NCBI RefSeq assembly: GCF_032854445.1
Contig: NC_088299.1
Location: 10,225,608-10,289,607 of the forward strand
Origin: Liolophura sinensis
Taxonomy: Eukaryota > Mollusca > Polyplacophora > Chitonida > Chitonidae
Reading direction: 5' to 3'
DNA: 64,000 bases
Positions within the stretch are counted from its first letter, which is position 1; every line of letters starts with the position of its first letter. This document shows positions 25,481-37,000 of the stretch, piece after piece. A program made the position numbers and the translations under genes. The notes under the pieces were generated by a model. That model saw nothing but the letters and a program-made list of their open reading frames with translations, was not told where the DNA came from and made no database searches.

Positions 25481-25729
25481 GTGGCGTCAGAGGACGGGAG
25501 TAGGGGGTCTGTCCGTTAATAGTTAGGTCACTCGAGACCCACTCGAGGCTGAATAACATCCTCGGATAGGAAATTTTTTTTTATTTTTATCGTGCTTTTA
25601 TTGTTATCGGGGCCTCGATATCACAAGATGGTTGACGGCAATCTCCTTTTCTGGTTTTGGAAGTTCGCAAGAGACGGCTTGCCTCCCACCAATAATAGGC
25701 GTATGTCACACGTTGTAATGTACGCCACT

Positions 25730-25833
25730 TACTTCCCAAAGACCCGAATTTCTCCCGCCATATTGCTGACCGCCGTCGTATAAGTGAAATAGTCTTGAGT
25801 ACGGCTGAAAACACCAATTAAATAAATAAATAA
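25730..25833 (+). mobile_element. SINE 3' fragment
   Basis: CTGACCGCCGTCGTATAAGT, TCTTGAGTACGGC and an AAATAAATAAATA tail. The sequence from about 25617 may be its degraded body. Confidence 0.8.
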
Positions 25834-26814
25834 GTACTTGCTAGGACTACTCCGAGCACTATGGTTGTCTTCACCCATAACACTGGCTGCAATCGCATAA
25901 GTAAGTATGTGAAGCATGAGGCGTTAAAAGTAATTTTACACAAGATGAAAACAGCAATCCACTGTTCGGTGTCCTACAACTGGTAGTTGTTTCTATAGTA
26001 TGGTAAATTATACATGGCTATAATTCACGTGCCTCCCCGCATTCGCAATGTTAAAAGGTAAATGAAACGTTTGGATGTTATTTCTGAATATAAAGTTTAT
26101 GGCGTGTCTTCACATATAAAAGTACAAATATGACCATAACGTTTTTCTTGGGGTTTCAAGGTACAGTTTTCTTAAAGCTGTCAAACAACTCTGTGGAAGA
26201 CGTCCTAATGTTGAGTGCTAAGCTGGTCCCAGAAAGTTCATCGATGACGTCATTTCCTAAAGTTTCCAAACACTGACGGACAATATACATAAACTAGAGG
26301 GGTTACTGCATGGGTGATAAATAATGTCTCAAAACAAAGTATTGTCTTCATTTTTGTACAGATTTCAGAGGTCCTTTTCATGTTCGCTTTAACCCTTTAA
26401 AACAATTAACTCTTGATAACCACGAAAGTTTTGTTTCTTTTTATTTACCCTATACAGAGACCAGTGCAAACAATCTCAGTAGCTACCCATGGACATTATA
26501 CACCGTTTGTATAAAGGCTAGTTTATATATGAATTTCCTATCATCATATTTACACATTTATATCAGTATACATACCGAATTCCAATGAATGGAACGTCAA
26601 CAATATTATATCTGTCTGTCTATATATACCGGTGCGTAATTATAGATACACAGTCATATAAACCTGGTAACCAGACAGCATACCATAACATAACACACGT
26701 ATAGTCTCATTTAATGACAGGATATAGATCTACATGAACATATGTCGCCTATATGTATTATGTATTTACATAATGCCTACTTTCGTTTGTTGAGGATTAC
26801 AGTATCTGTCTGTT

Positions 26815-27268
26815 AAAGGCGAAGTAAACACTAAAACGATGTAAATATCAGAGGAAAGGCCATTAAATACTGCCCTGGAAAATATTTTGATTTATTGTTT
26901 AAGAATTATTCCATTCGAGGAAAATGCTTTCAAAGCATATGGTTCTACGATGGTCTGTTAGGACCCAGAGGGTATCAGTGACGTCACGGTCATATTTTGG
27001 CTTGAAGTAGTTCCTTTTAAGGTGAATTCGGTGAATGCGCTCATACCCCTATATGTATATGCACTCTGAATGATGAAATGTAGCAGTCTGTGTGTAAGAA
27101 GTAGCAGAAAACCTGATGTGACGTCGATCATTCCAGGTAATAAAACCGTAGAATCTAAAGCCTCAAATGCATTTTACTAGGTTGAAAATAAATTCTAAAA
27201 AAAACAGAAATCAAACTCTCTTTGTGGACAGTATTTACTGGTCTTTCATCTGACATACACTTCATATT
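26815..27268 (+). repeat. Unnamed dispersed repeat, copy 1
   Basis: It matches 45745-46165 in order through most of its length: AAACACTAAAA, GAGGGTATC/GAGGATATC, TATATGCA, AACCTGATGTGAC, GTAGAATC, TCAAATGCATTT and GTCTTTCATCTGAC. No coding capacity; probably a non-autonomous element. Confidence 0.6.
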
Positions 27269-27779
27269 ACTGTTTTCTTTACCTTTTTCACATATCTGAA
27301 AATGTAAATTTACCTAACCCCGGGATAAAGTATTATATCGACTCTAATTACATGAACATTTAAAACAATATCAAAAGTATCAAATTCACTTCACTGACCT
27401 ACTTCGGAATTCATTTCGGCTTACACAAAGTTTGTTTACCATTATGAAGGGGAAAAAGGTGACCTAAAAGGAAGAGGGTACTTCTGAACTTTACAAGATT
27501 TATACATATCAAACTTGATTACAAGCACAACAGATTATTTTTTTTTTATTTTTCTTAATGTTTAGTAAAACACAAATGAGCCCTATGTATCTCTGTCTTC
27601 TTAGAGAAATGTACACCTCCGGACAGTGTACTATCTAATATAATACAGAGTCATAAAGGTGCTCTAACATGGAAGGACTTGTCTGATCGAAGGGATATAA
27701 AAAAAACCTGAATTCTGATGAGAAAGTTTCGTTAAAACGACGGGCTGTTGGCTATATCAGTGGCCATGCTAGTTGTAAT

Positions 27780-28890
27780 GGTGCACCTTTGTTCACTCTG
27801 TTTCAAACTGGGTTGTTTACCTGTCAATGCTCCTGCCAACTCTGAAACAACATCCCATGGCGTCATTAACCATCAGAGCACCTACAATTTATTCGCAAAC
27901 ACCAAAACATGGCCTCATCACCCATTACTCCACCAGCCAATTTAGCCTTAAACAACAAACAGCGTAGCCCTTCGGCGCACCTATGAACTTAAGCTATAAC
28001 TGCTGTGCACGGTCCCACCATATATGTTCAGTGCACCTATCAACTCCAACACAACATCCCATGGCGTCAATAACCATGTGCACCTACAATTTAGCTTTAA
28101 ACAGCAATACACGACCTCATCACCAATCAGTGCGCATATCCATCTAACCTAAGACAGCAGTGAATGGCATGGCTCCATATCAGAGCATTTACCAATTTCG
28201 CCCTAAACAACAAAACACGTCATGTTCATCAATCAATGCACCAACCAACTCCTAAACAAGAAATCATGGCGTCATTGACCATCAAAGCATCTACAGTTTA
28301 GCATGACCCAGCAAAAAACGGCATTGCATCATCACTCATCAGTGCACGTACAATTTATTCTTAAAGAGCAAAACATGGCGTCATCACCCATCTATGCACT
28401 TGTCAATTTAGCCTTAAACAGCAAAACATGGCGAGATCAACCCTCAGCGCACCTAACAATTTAGCCTTAAACAACAAAACAAGGCATCTTGACCCATCGG
28501 TCCACCTATCAATTTGACTAATAACAGTAAAACACGGAGCGTTCATTAATCATTCTTAATATCAAATTCGACACAACAGCCCATTAACCATCAACAAAAC
28601 ACTGTCATTGACCATCACTGCACATACAATTTACCCTTAAACAGCAAAACATGGCATCAGTGCACCCACCAATTTAGCCTTAAACATACAAAAACAGCAT
28701 CATTACTCATTATTTCACCAACATATTTCCCCTATGAGCAAAAATACGGCACCATCAGTCATCAGTGTAACCATCAGAGCACCTACCAACTCAGTCTGAA
28801 TCAACAGAGTTCACTGATCAATGCACCTATAATCTCGACATTAAACAACAGAGCACTGCATCACCATTCGTCACTAACGCCTTATCAGAA
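27780..28890. repeat. Degenerate minisatellite, unit about 50-60 bp
   Basis: Irregular copies of AAACATGGCGTCATCACCC, AGTGCACCTA and CAATTTAGCCTTAAACA over 1.1 kb. Copies differ strongly in length and sequence, so the array looks old. A hydrophobic short frame at 27748-27945 overlaps its start and is not regarded as a gene. Confidence 0.8.
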
Positions 28891-30514
28891 CTGAAATATC
28901 ATGAGAGTGATTAGAAAATCTCTCAGGGGAGGTAACTGCAAATCATTTGTGTATGTGTTCGAAAGACACTTTTAAGTTCCCGAAATACGATCAATTGTCC
29001 AGGAAAATGGAAGCTTCGAGACAAAATTACAGACTCAGTGGAATGACACAGAGGTGCATGTATTTGGAACCAAAAAGGGGAGGTGTATAGAGGAATGGAG
29101 TATATGTTACAGAGGATCACGTGGTAATGGGATCCAATCGGAATACGTTATAGCGTACAAAAACGGTGAAATACAAATTTATGTAGATCGTAACATACCT
29201 GAGATTCTAATGCTAGAGTCGTTAATACAAAAGTTGGTATAAGAACAGGGTATAATCTTGAACGTGAAATGTTTAAAACACAAACACCTACCTGTTCTTG
29301 TACACAAAAACTCTAGTCGATTATTGCTTAACAAAGAATCAAACATGAATAACATCACTACCTTGTCTCGTAATGTACAATGGGGCAGGTTCATGTACGT
29401 ATAAAAAGATGTACATAGATTAATATGACGCTCTTCCCTATTTTCGTGATACACAGATCACTCCCCTTTTCAGGGAATTACTTCCACTCACGATAGGTAT
29501 CTGTCTTTTATTTCAGTACTAAAGCATACGGGACAACAGAAAATATTACCAGTTACTTTATCTGTTTCTCGATGCACATACGCAAAGTGCAATGATTCAA
29601 AAGTAGTTAACTTCACAAATAAATTCAAATGCGGATTACTCACAGATAATCACTGTGACTGCTTAAATTCCATAACAATGACACTTACAATTGCTCACAG
29701 CACGGGATAATTGAACTGATAAATTCGGTCAAGGGTGGTAAATCCTTGAAAAGGGAAGTAACGTATGTATTACGAAAATGGCCCATAACTGAGTGAGTTC
29801 TCTCAATTTCTCACCACTTTGATAGGTTAATATTTCTATTAACCTCTAGAAACCTATATTTCACCAATGAGTAGAGTATTGTCGACAATCTATCCTATTA
29901 AACCTGCTAATTTCCACAAAAAGAATTGACGTCGCGTGTCAAACATGAATGTCAACAATGTTTCATTGTAACCACGCCTCTATAACACGTTCACGTGTAT
30001 CAGTGTAGCAGGGAACTTGGCTATCTGATTGACCAGCTTAGTATTTTCATACTGACAGCGAAGACCGACTGGACAACCGCAAATTAATAAAAGCACTCAT
30101 CTTTGACTTGAAATTGCATTCATATACAACTCCCTCTGTTGGTCTTCCATACACCGAATACAACAACAACTTCAGTGTTAAGTGCTGTCCCCAGACCGAT
30201 AATAAAACCATTGGTCACTTATGTGGTATTTTGTATGCAACATAGAAACATTTAACCAAATGTCAATTTACGCTGCGACATAGTATTGTCAGTATCTAAA
30301 GCAACGGAAGTATTATCCCACATGTTGCTCGTTCAGTGACTTTGCTTTTTCACTAGCCTCGCAACGGATTGGTGGTCGTACTTATGTCTCCTTGTGACCA
30401 AGGTTTTCAATCTACACACAAGCCGTCTTGTTGTTTTGTGATTGGATGGCAATACAGCACAGGACACAATCACTAGACTTATGTCCAGCGAAAGAACTCT
30501 GATTCATCTGTAGA
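28891..30514. other. No recognisable gene
   Basis: Intergenic DNA between the convergent genes. Short frames only, no family similarity. Confidence 0.5.
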
Positions 30515-30745
30515 CAACTTGTCCGAATTACCACGATTGTGACTGTCCGAATGCCCACGGTTGTCACTGTCCGAACGTTCCACAATTGTAACTGCCCGAA
30601 TGTCCACAACTGTAACTGCCCGAATGTCCACGATTGTAACTTTTCGAATGTCTACAAGTGTAACTGTCTCAATCTCCACAAGTGAAACTGTCCCAATCTC
30701 CACAAGTGTAGCTATTCCAATCTCCACAAGTGTGATTTGAAACAG
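30515..30745. repeat. 24-bp minisatellite
   Basis: Copies of CGAATGTCCACAACTGTAAC plus TGCC every 24 bp, drifting to CAATCTCCACAAGTGTAGCT at the right end. It makes an eight-residue repeat frame on the - strand (VDIRAVTI), which is not taken as coding. Confidence 0.85.
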
Positions 30746-30999
30746 TGGAAGTTGTCTTCTGATCTCTTAACATCACGTGACTTTGGTTCTCTCATTCGAA
30801 ACGTTGGCACACAGAACAAGGACACATATCGATACTAACTTCCACCAAATTGATCCACTCGGAATACGCCACCATATTAATTCGATAATTTGAAGTTTCA
30901 TGCTGCTTGTACTCCAGTCCATCTGAACAGCAACGTTATATGCACACGGTTTTTCTTAATGTTCACTTTATGTCGAGTATTAATTATCACCAATCGTCG

Positions 31000-31077
31000 T
31001 CATTTTCTCCTGTTCACCTTGCCCTTGGTTAATGTCCATTTTGCTCGTTCTGGAATCTTCTCATGAGACAGAAATTT
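31000..31077 (-). CDS. SLC6A3-like: Probable SLC6 terminal exon: C tail and stop
   Basis: The acceptor is ATTGTTTTTAG; 25 codons then TGA at 31002-31000. It reads [18 protein letters not shown] and GKVNRRK in the required phase 0 and follows GSFSE, giving GSFSE|KF like GSFRE|KL at the same place in DAT. The tail after that is not conserved and the pyrimidine tract is short, so the call rests on phase, that junction and lack of a better candidate. Confidence 0.6.
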   Translation of the reverse strand, partial: KFLSHEKIPERAKWTLTKGKVNRRK

Positions 31078-34000
31078 CTAAAAACAATCGCGTATTCCAT
31101 ACTGTGTGAAACATAACAACTGTGTTGTTGGCCTTATAATCCATTCATCATTCAGAGCATTATATATAGTTTCGCTGCATTTCTTTGTCGTCTTTGTTAT
31201 CCAGATATGTGGCTCTTCTCCAAAGAGGCAGTTTTACAATAAAAGATAAAATACCTGGTCGCTGGGTTTAAACTGATAACCAGTGACTTCTCTGAAACAG
31301 ATGAAAACTTATCCAACTACAATGAACAATAATCGTTAAGCAAATCTGCATTATAATGTCTCGCTGATAATAGTTCATATTGCAACAAGAGGACCCCGCC
31401 TCAGGATCACGAACTGTTCTTAAACCAAAGTCAGATTTGGTCTTAACTTGTAGTATTACTCCAGAGCTGACTTATACTTAAGTCAGATTTAGTCTTAGCT
31501 TGATAATTTCATTATCTTATGAAAGCCTAAAGCAACTCTTAACAGTAATATAAAACCCCTTAAAGCAGCCAGAATTTTAACGCAGGAAACGCAAGTGTCC
31601 AAAGTAAACCACCGCCCTTTGCGAAGCACCTCATGAATACACCTCCTGGCTTAAAGCCACAGCCGATCTAGCGAGGTATGGATTTTAGTCTGCAATTTAA
31701 TTGGGTCATATCTATCTTTTATATGTCCTAATACAAAATCATTGCAAAATTAATGAACTGACAAACTATTTTCACTTTATACACAGCTTAGGACCCATAG
31801 TTATACGTAGGTTCATTAGTAATAATAATGAAGTTGTGGCATAAGCTTTCCACCCACATCGACAATGATCGGGCCGACCCGGATAGCACAGTTGGTAGAG
31901 CGTCCGCTTCGGGACCGGTAGATCCAGGATCAATCCTTGATCGAGTCACACCTAAGACTTTAAAAGAGGAAGTTGTAACTTCCTCGCTTGGCGTTCAGCA
32001 TGAAGGGGATAGAGCAACGACTGGTTGACCCGTATCAGTATAATGGCTCGGGCGGGGCGGCTTACTTGCCTTCGGTAAGTCGTCTCAGTGAAGCAGAACT
32101 AAATAAAAGAGCGGTGGAAATCCGTCCTGCAACAAGGAGGCACATTACACGTACATGCACCCTAATGATTCCTTCGTCGTCATATGACTGGAAAATTGTT
32201 GAGTACGACGTTAAACCCCAAGCACTCACTCACTCACTCGACAATGATCCCGGTATGTGGATCGAAAGCTTTTGAAACCTTTCACATTTACGTGGTGAAA
32301 CCTGAACTTCGTTATTATTACTATTTTCACTTTACCTGGAAACGTTTGACTTGTTTCTTTTGTCGAATTTCTTCATGCTCCCATTCTGGTGATATGCAAA
32401 TTGCCACACGCTGAAACAATACGAATCATAAACGTAGACATAGGATGCCAAATTTTAACAAAAAATTAAAAACTTCATTTGATATGTGGAATTTATTTTG
32501 GTACATCTTGGAGGAAATGTTTTATTTTATCTACAAAGTTTGCTTCTCTTGGTTCTTTGTTGTCTGTATGCCACTGCGATCCCAACAAACACGAAGTGGT
32601 AACCTGTATTGGGCCCGTGGCAATCTAGATTGGGCTCGTGGCAATCTAGATTGGGCTCGTGGTAATCTAGATTAGGCTAGTAGCAATCCGGACAGGGCTC
32701 GTAATAAACTAGATTGGGCTAGTGGCAATCTAGATTGAGCTCGTTGCAATCTGGATTTGGCTCGTGCCACATTGTCGTATGGTAGAAAGCTGTCAGAATA
32801 AAACTTTGTCTTTGGTAAAAATATAAACAGCTAATTTTTTATATCCCGCTTTCAACAGTTTGACTCCGGTTCACTTCATCACACGTTTTCCGTGAATGTA
32901 AGATGCAAGTTTCAGCCCATTTTTCATGACATTTTCAGAGACAAGGGTGTAAAATACCTCAACTGTTGATTAATCGAATGTATCGGTAACTCTTCATTTG
33001 TTAAAACCTTGTCGTGAAACAAAAGTTTAATTTCCATATGTTCACTGAAAGACCATTACATCAATCACATAACCTCGATTTATCGGAGCTATTTATTTTT
33101 ATTTCATTCGGTTTTGAATATCTTACTGGTGATCGGGTTTATGGAGATTATCAGGTGAATACAGGAAACTGGGAATATCCCGGAGGAAACAAGGTTTGTG
33201 GATAAAGGAAACCCGAACTAGCCTAGTGGAAACCAGGTTTGTGGATAAAGGAAACCCGAACTAGCCTAGTGGAAACCAGGTTTGTGAATAAAGGAAACCC
33301 GAACTAGCCTAGAGGAAACCAGGTTTGTGGATAAGGAAACCCGAACTAGCCTAGTGGAAACCAGGTTTGTGGATAACGGAAACCCGAACTAGCCTAGTGG
33401 AAACCAGGTGGATAAAGGAAATCCGGACTAGCCTAGTGGAAACCAGGCTTGTGGATAAAGGAAACCCGAACTAGCCTAGTGGAAAGCAGGTGGATAAAGG
33501 AAATCCGGACTAGCCTGACAGAAACCAGGTTTGTGGATAAAGGAAACCCGAACTAGCCTAACAGAAACCAGGTTTGTGGATAAAGGAAACCAGGTTTGTG
33601 GATAAAGGAAACCCGAACTAGCCTAGTGGACACCAGGTTTGTGGAAAAAGGAAGCACGAACTAGCCTAGTGGAAACCAGGTTTGTGGATAAAGGAAACCC
33701 GAAGTAGCCTAGGGGAAACCAGATTTATGGTGGGAGGTTATAAACTTAGGATGCCCATAAGCGACAGCCAAAAACCATCGCCTTTTTCCTAGGTGCACAG
33801 TTGACCATAAATATAAAATATAAATGCACGAAAGGTTGGTTAATCTTTATTTATTTTAGTTAACTGGAATATAATCTCAGAATTGTCAAAACAAATTGCC
33901 GTATTCTTGCTTTTAATAATTTTAAGTAGATATTATGTTGTTGTTTTTTTTCGTTTTGTAGTGATAGTTGTTGAATCTTACCTCTGAGAATGAGCCTTTT

Positions 34001-37000
34001 GTGGTCAACAGAAGATAGATAGCATAGCCTGGGACGAGCGACATAGATGATATTGCAAACATCCAGCCTATGGCATTTGCATACTCCGGGTAGTTGTAAG
34101 TTCCCCAGGTTTTACTCTGATAGTTCAAGGGCACATGCTCCACAAAACTGACCACTACGATAAGCTGAGGGGATAGAGAGTAGACACAGCATTACAACAA
34201 ATCATACATTGTTGATTTATTGATTTATTTACACTCAACAAAAATATAAACGCACGAAACAATTTTATATTGTTTTCTCTCAGTATTAAATAACGTGTTA
34301 ACTCAACAATTATTCATTATCAATTGTGCTTTCAATTTACACCCGATTTTCACATTTTAGGGCAATAATCCAGAAGATATGGCAGCGTGAAAACGGAGTG
34401 GATGGTAATCACAGTTCACAGCACTCAGTATCGAGTGTGTCCACCTTTAGCATCACGAAGAGCGTGAACTGTGATTACCGCTGTTTGCAATGATGGTGTC
34501 TACTATACCAGTAAGAGTCCTGGACTGAAAAACTTCCAACAAAGACGCCAGTAAATACCAGGACGAAAGCCCAACATACTGTGGATGTCTTCTGAAAACT
34601 GGTCCACGCCTGCCCAAACATGATCATATAAATCAAAGTTTAATTAACGTGTCGATAAATTTTCTTCAATCACGGCGTCTTAATCTTAAAATTAAGATTT
34701 AAAAATCTGTATAGAACATACCTCCGCTTATATTTTCTTAAAACTTTCTTGAACAGAATTAGAGGAGAAGTCATGCAAGTTTTCAATAAAGCACGCATTG
34801 GTTTAAATACTACTTCATCCCAGCTATGGTTCCTTGATTATTTTAGATAAAATGAAAAACTAGAGTGAACTTATGATCCTTTAGAAATATTAGATACTAC
34901 TAATGACTTCCTTGTGGTTACCAGTGACGTTAGATAGTATATTTTCCAATAGGAACGGTCCCGATCTAATAAAGTCTTCATTTTACTGTCGCAACAAGTA
35001 GCCACAGAAAACATCACAATCAATCTTTATATAATTCACATACAAAAATCCTTAAAAATAAAAAATTAAAATACAACAGTTTGTTATGGCCATTCGTATG
35101 ACGTGTGTTTCATTTTACACATGTCTCTATCATAATATTCGGGACCGGTAGATCCAGGATCAATCTTTGATCGAGTGACACCTAAGACTTTAAAAGAGGA
35201 AGTTGTAACTTCCTCGCTTGGCGTCCAGCATGAAGAGGATAGTGCAACGACTGGTTGACCCGTATCAGTATAATGGCTCGGGCGGGGCGGCTTACTTGCC
35301 TTCGGTAAGTCGTCTCAGTGAAGCAGCACTAAATAAAAAAGCGGTGGAAATCCGTCCTGCAACAAGGAGGCACATTACACGTACATGCACCCTAATGATT
35401 CCTTCGTAGTCATATGACTGAAAAATTGTTGAGTACGACGTTAAACCCCTAGCACTCACTCACTCTATCATAATATATTTAATAAATAAAAAAATGGGGA
35501 AAAAAGTGTAAAGTTGTAAAACTGATAACGATGACAGAATTTGAATTGTGGAAATCTTATGCTGTGAAACGTTCCCTAATTTTTGTCTCTTTCATCAAGA
35601 AACAGTTACTACTAATTAGAATGTCTTGATATTGGAAAGACAGGAAGATGGTGAAGTAACTTACCGTAAAACCAGCCTACAGCGATGGCCTGGCAGACAA
35701 CTGCAAATAATAAAGCCGACCCGGCGATGTACGTATCAAGTATCTTGAACACATACATTCCTCCCTGAAACAAAAACAAAATAAAAACTTCCCCATTTTG
35801 ATGACGTTTGGCTGATAAATTTGTTACGTAGCACACGTGCATTCACGAGAGCGATTCAATATGTACAGTCTATATATTTGTTTTCCTGTTATGACGTAAT
35901 CAAAATGGGGATCTTTTCTTTGATGAGAGGGGTTTTTTCAGTCGACTAATCAGTGATTAATCAGATAACATTAACTGTGCTGTGTCAGCTGTCAAAATGG
36001 CCTTCATTGGCCAGAATATATATATTAGGATATTTGATTTCAGTGGGGGGGGGGGGGGGGGGGCTCCGAGGGCTCAGTTGGTTAGCTCGCTAGCGCTGCG
36101 TAATGATCCAGAAGCCTCTCACCAATGCGGTCGCTCCTGGTGGCTTCCTCTCCGGTCGTACGTTGGAAGGTCTGGCAGTAACCTGCGGATGGTCGGGGCT
36201 CTGCCAGGTTTCCACCAACCATAATGCTGGCCGCATTAAGTGAAATATTCTTAAGTACGGCGTAAAACACCAATCAATTTAATCAAATAAATTGATTTGA
36301 GTGCAGGAGTTATCCGCCCTTATGCATGTTTAGATGTTTACGTCGTACTCAACAATATTTGAGTGATAGGACGATGAGGAGTCAATCGGTGTGTGTACAT
36401 TTACGGTGTCCTCTTGAGACAGGGCAAGACCATGCCGCCACAGTGCAGCAACCACTGCCAAAGACCCCAGACCTGTCACACTATACTGACACCGTACCAA
36501 CTGTTTCCTTGCTCTAACATCTCAGTGCTGAGCGCCAAGCGGAACAGCAACAACATAATTAAGACGTACAGCATAGAGAGAAGAACCAGAGCAGCGACGA
36601 CAGTGTGACATACGGCCTCTTGTCAATTTACCTCAGTTAGGGTTTCTTTCTAACTGTTCATGTAAATGGATAAATAGGATGTCCCAGAAGTCGTGCACCA
36701 TCCTGATTTTCATTTTTTCTGTGTTTCAGATTTAATACTGATTTCAATTTTTTTTCTCTCTTTCAGAGTTAATAATGGCTAATAAACTAACAGTACAAGA
36801 AACAGTTGAATTGGTTTTTATGTTTGGAATAGATGGGGGCATCACACCGCTCTGTAGCTCAAGCATTCAACCTCAACCTGGATGGTGCGCGACTTCTGGG
36901 ACACAGTGTTCACAAAGAGATTCACCTCTGTATTACACGGTAACGTGAAGAGGAAGCAGGTAGACACCACAAACAGGGTAAACAGTTCACGAGAGTACTT

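Noticed and set aside
27748-27945. Frame starting with a hydrophobic MAISVAMLVVMVHLCSLCF segment, like a signal peptide
   Set aside because: It runs straight into a degenerate minisatellite and has no supporting exon structure.
31988-32275. Open frame with [20 protein letters not shown], repeated at 35218
   Set aside because: Both are the body of the CTCA-tailed SINE, not a duplicated gene.
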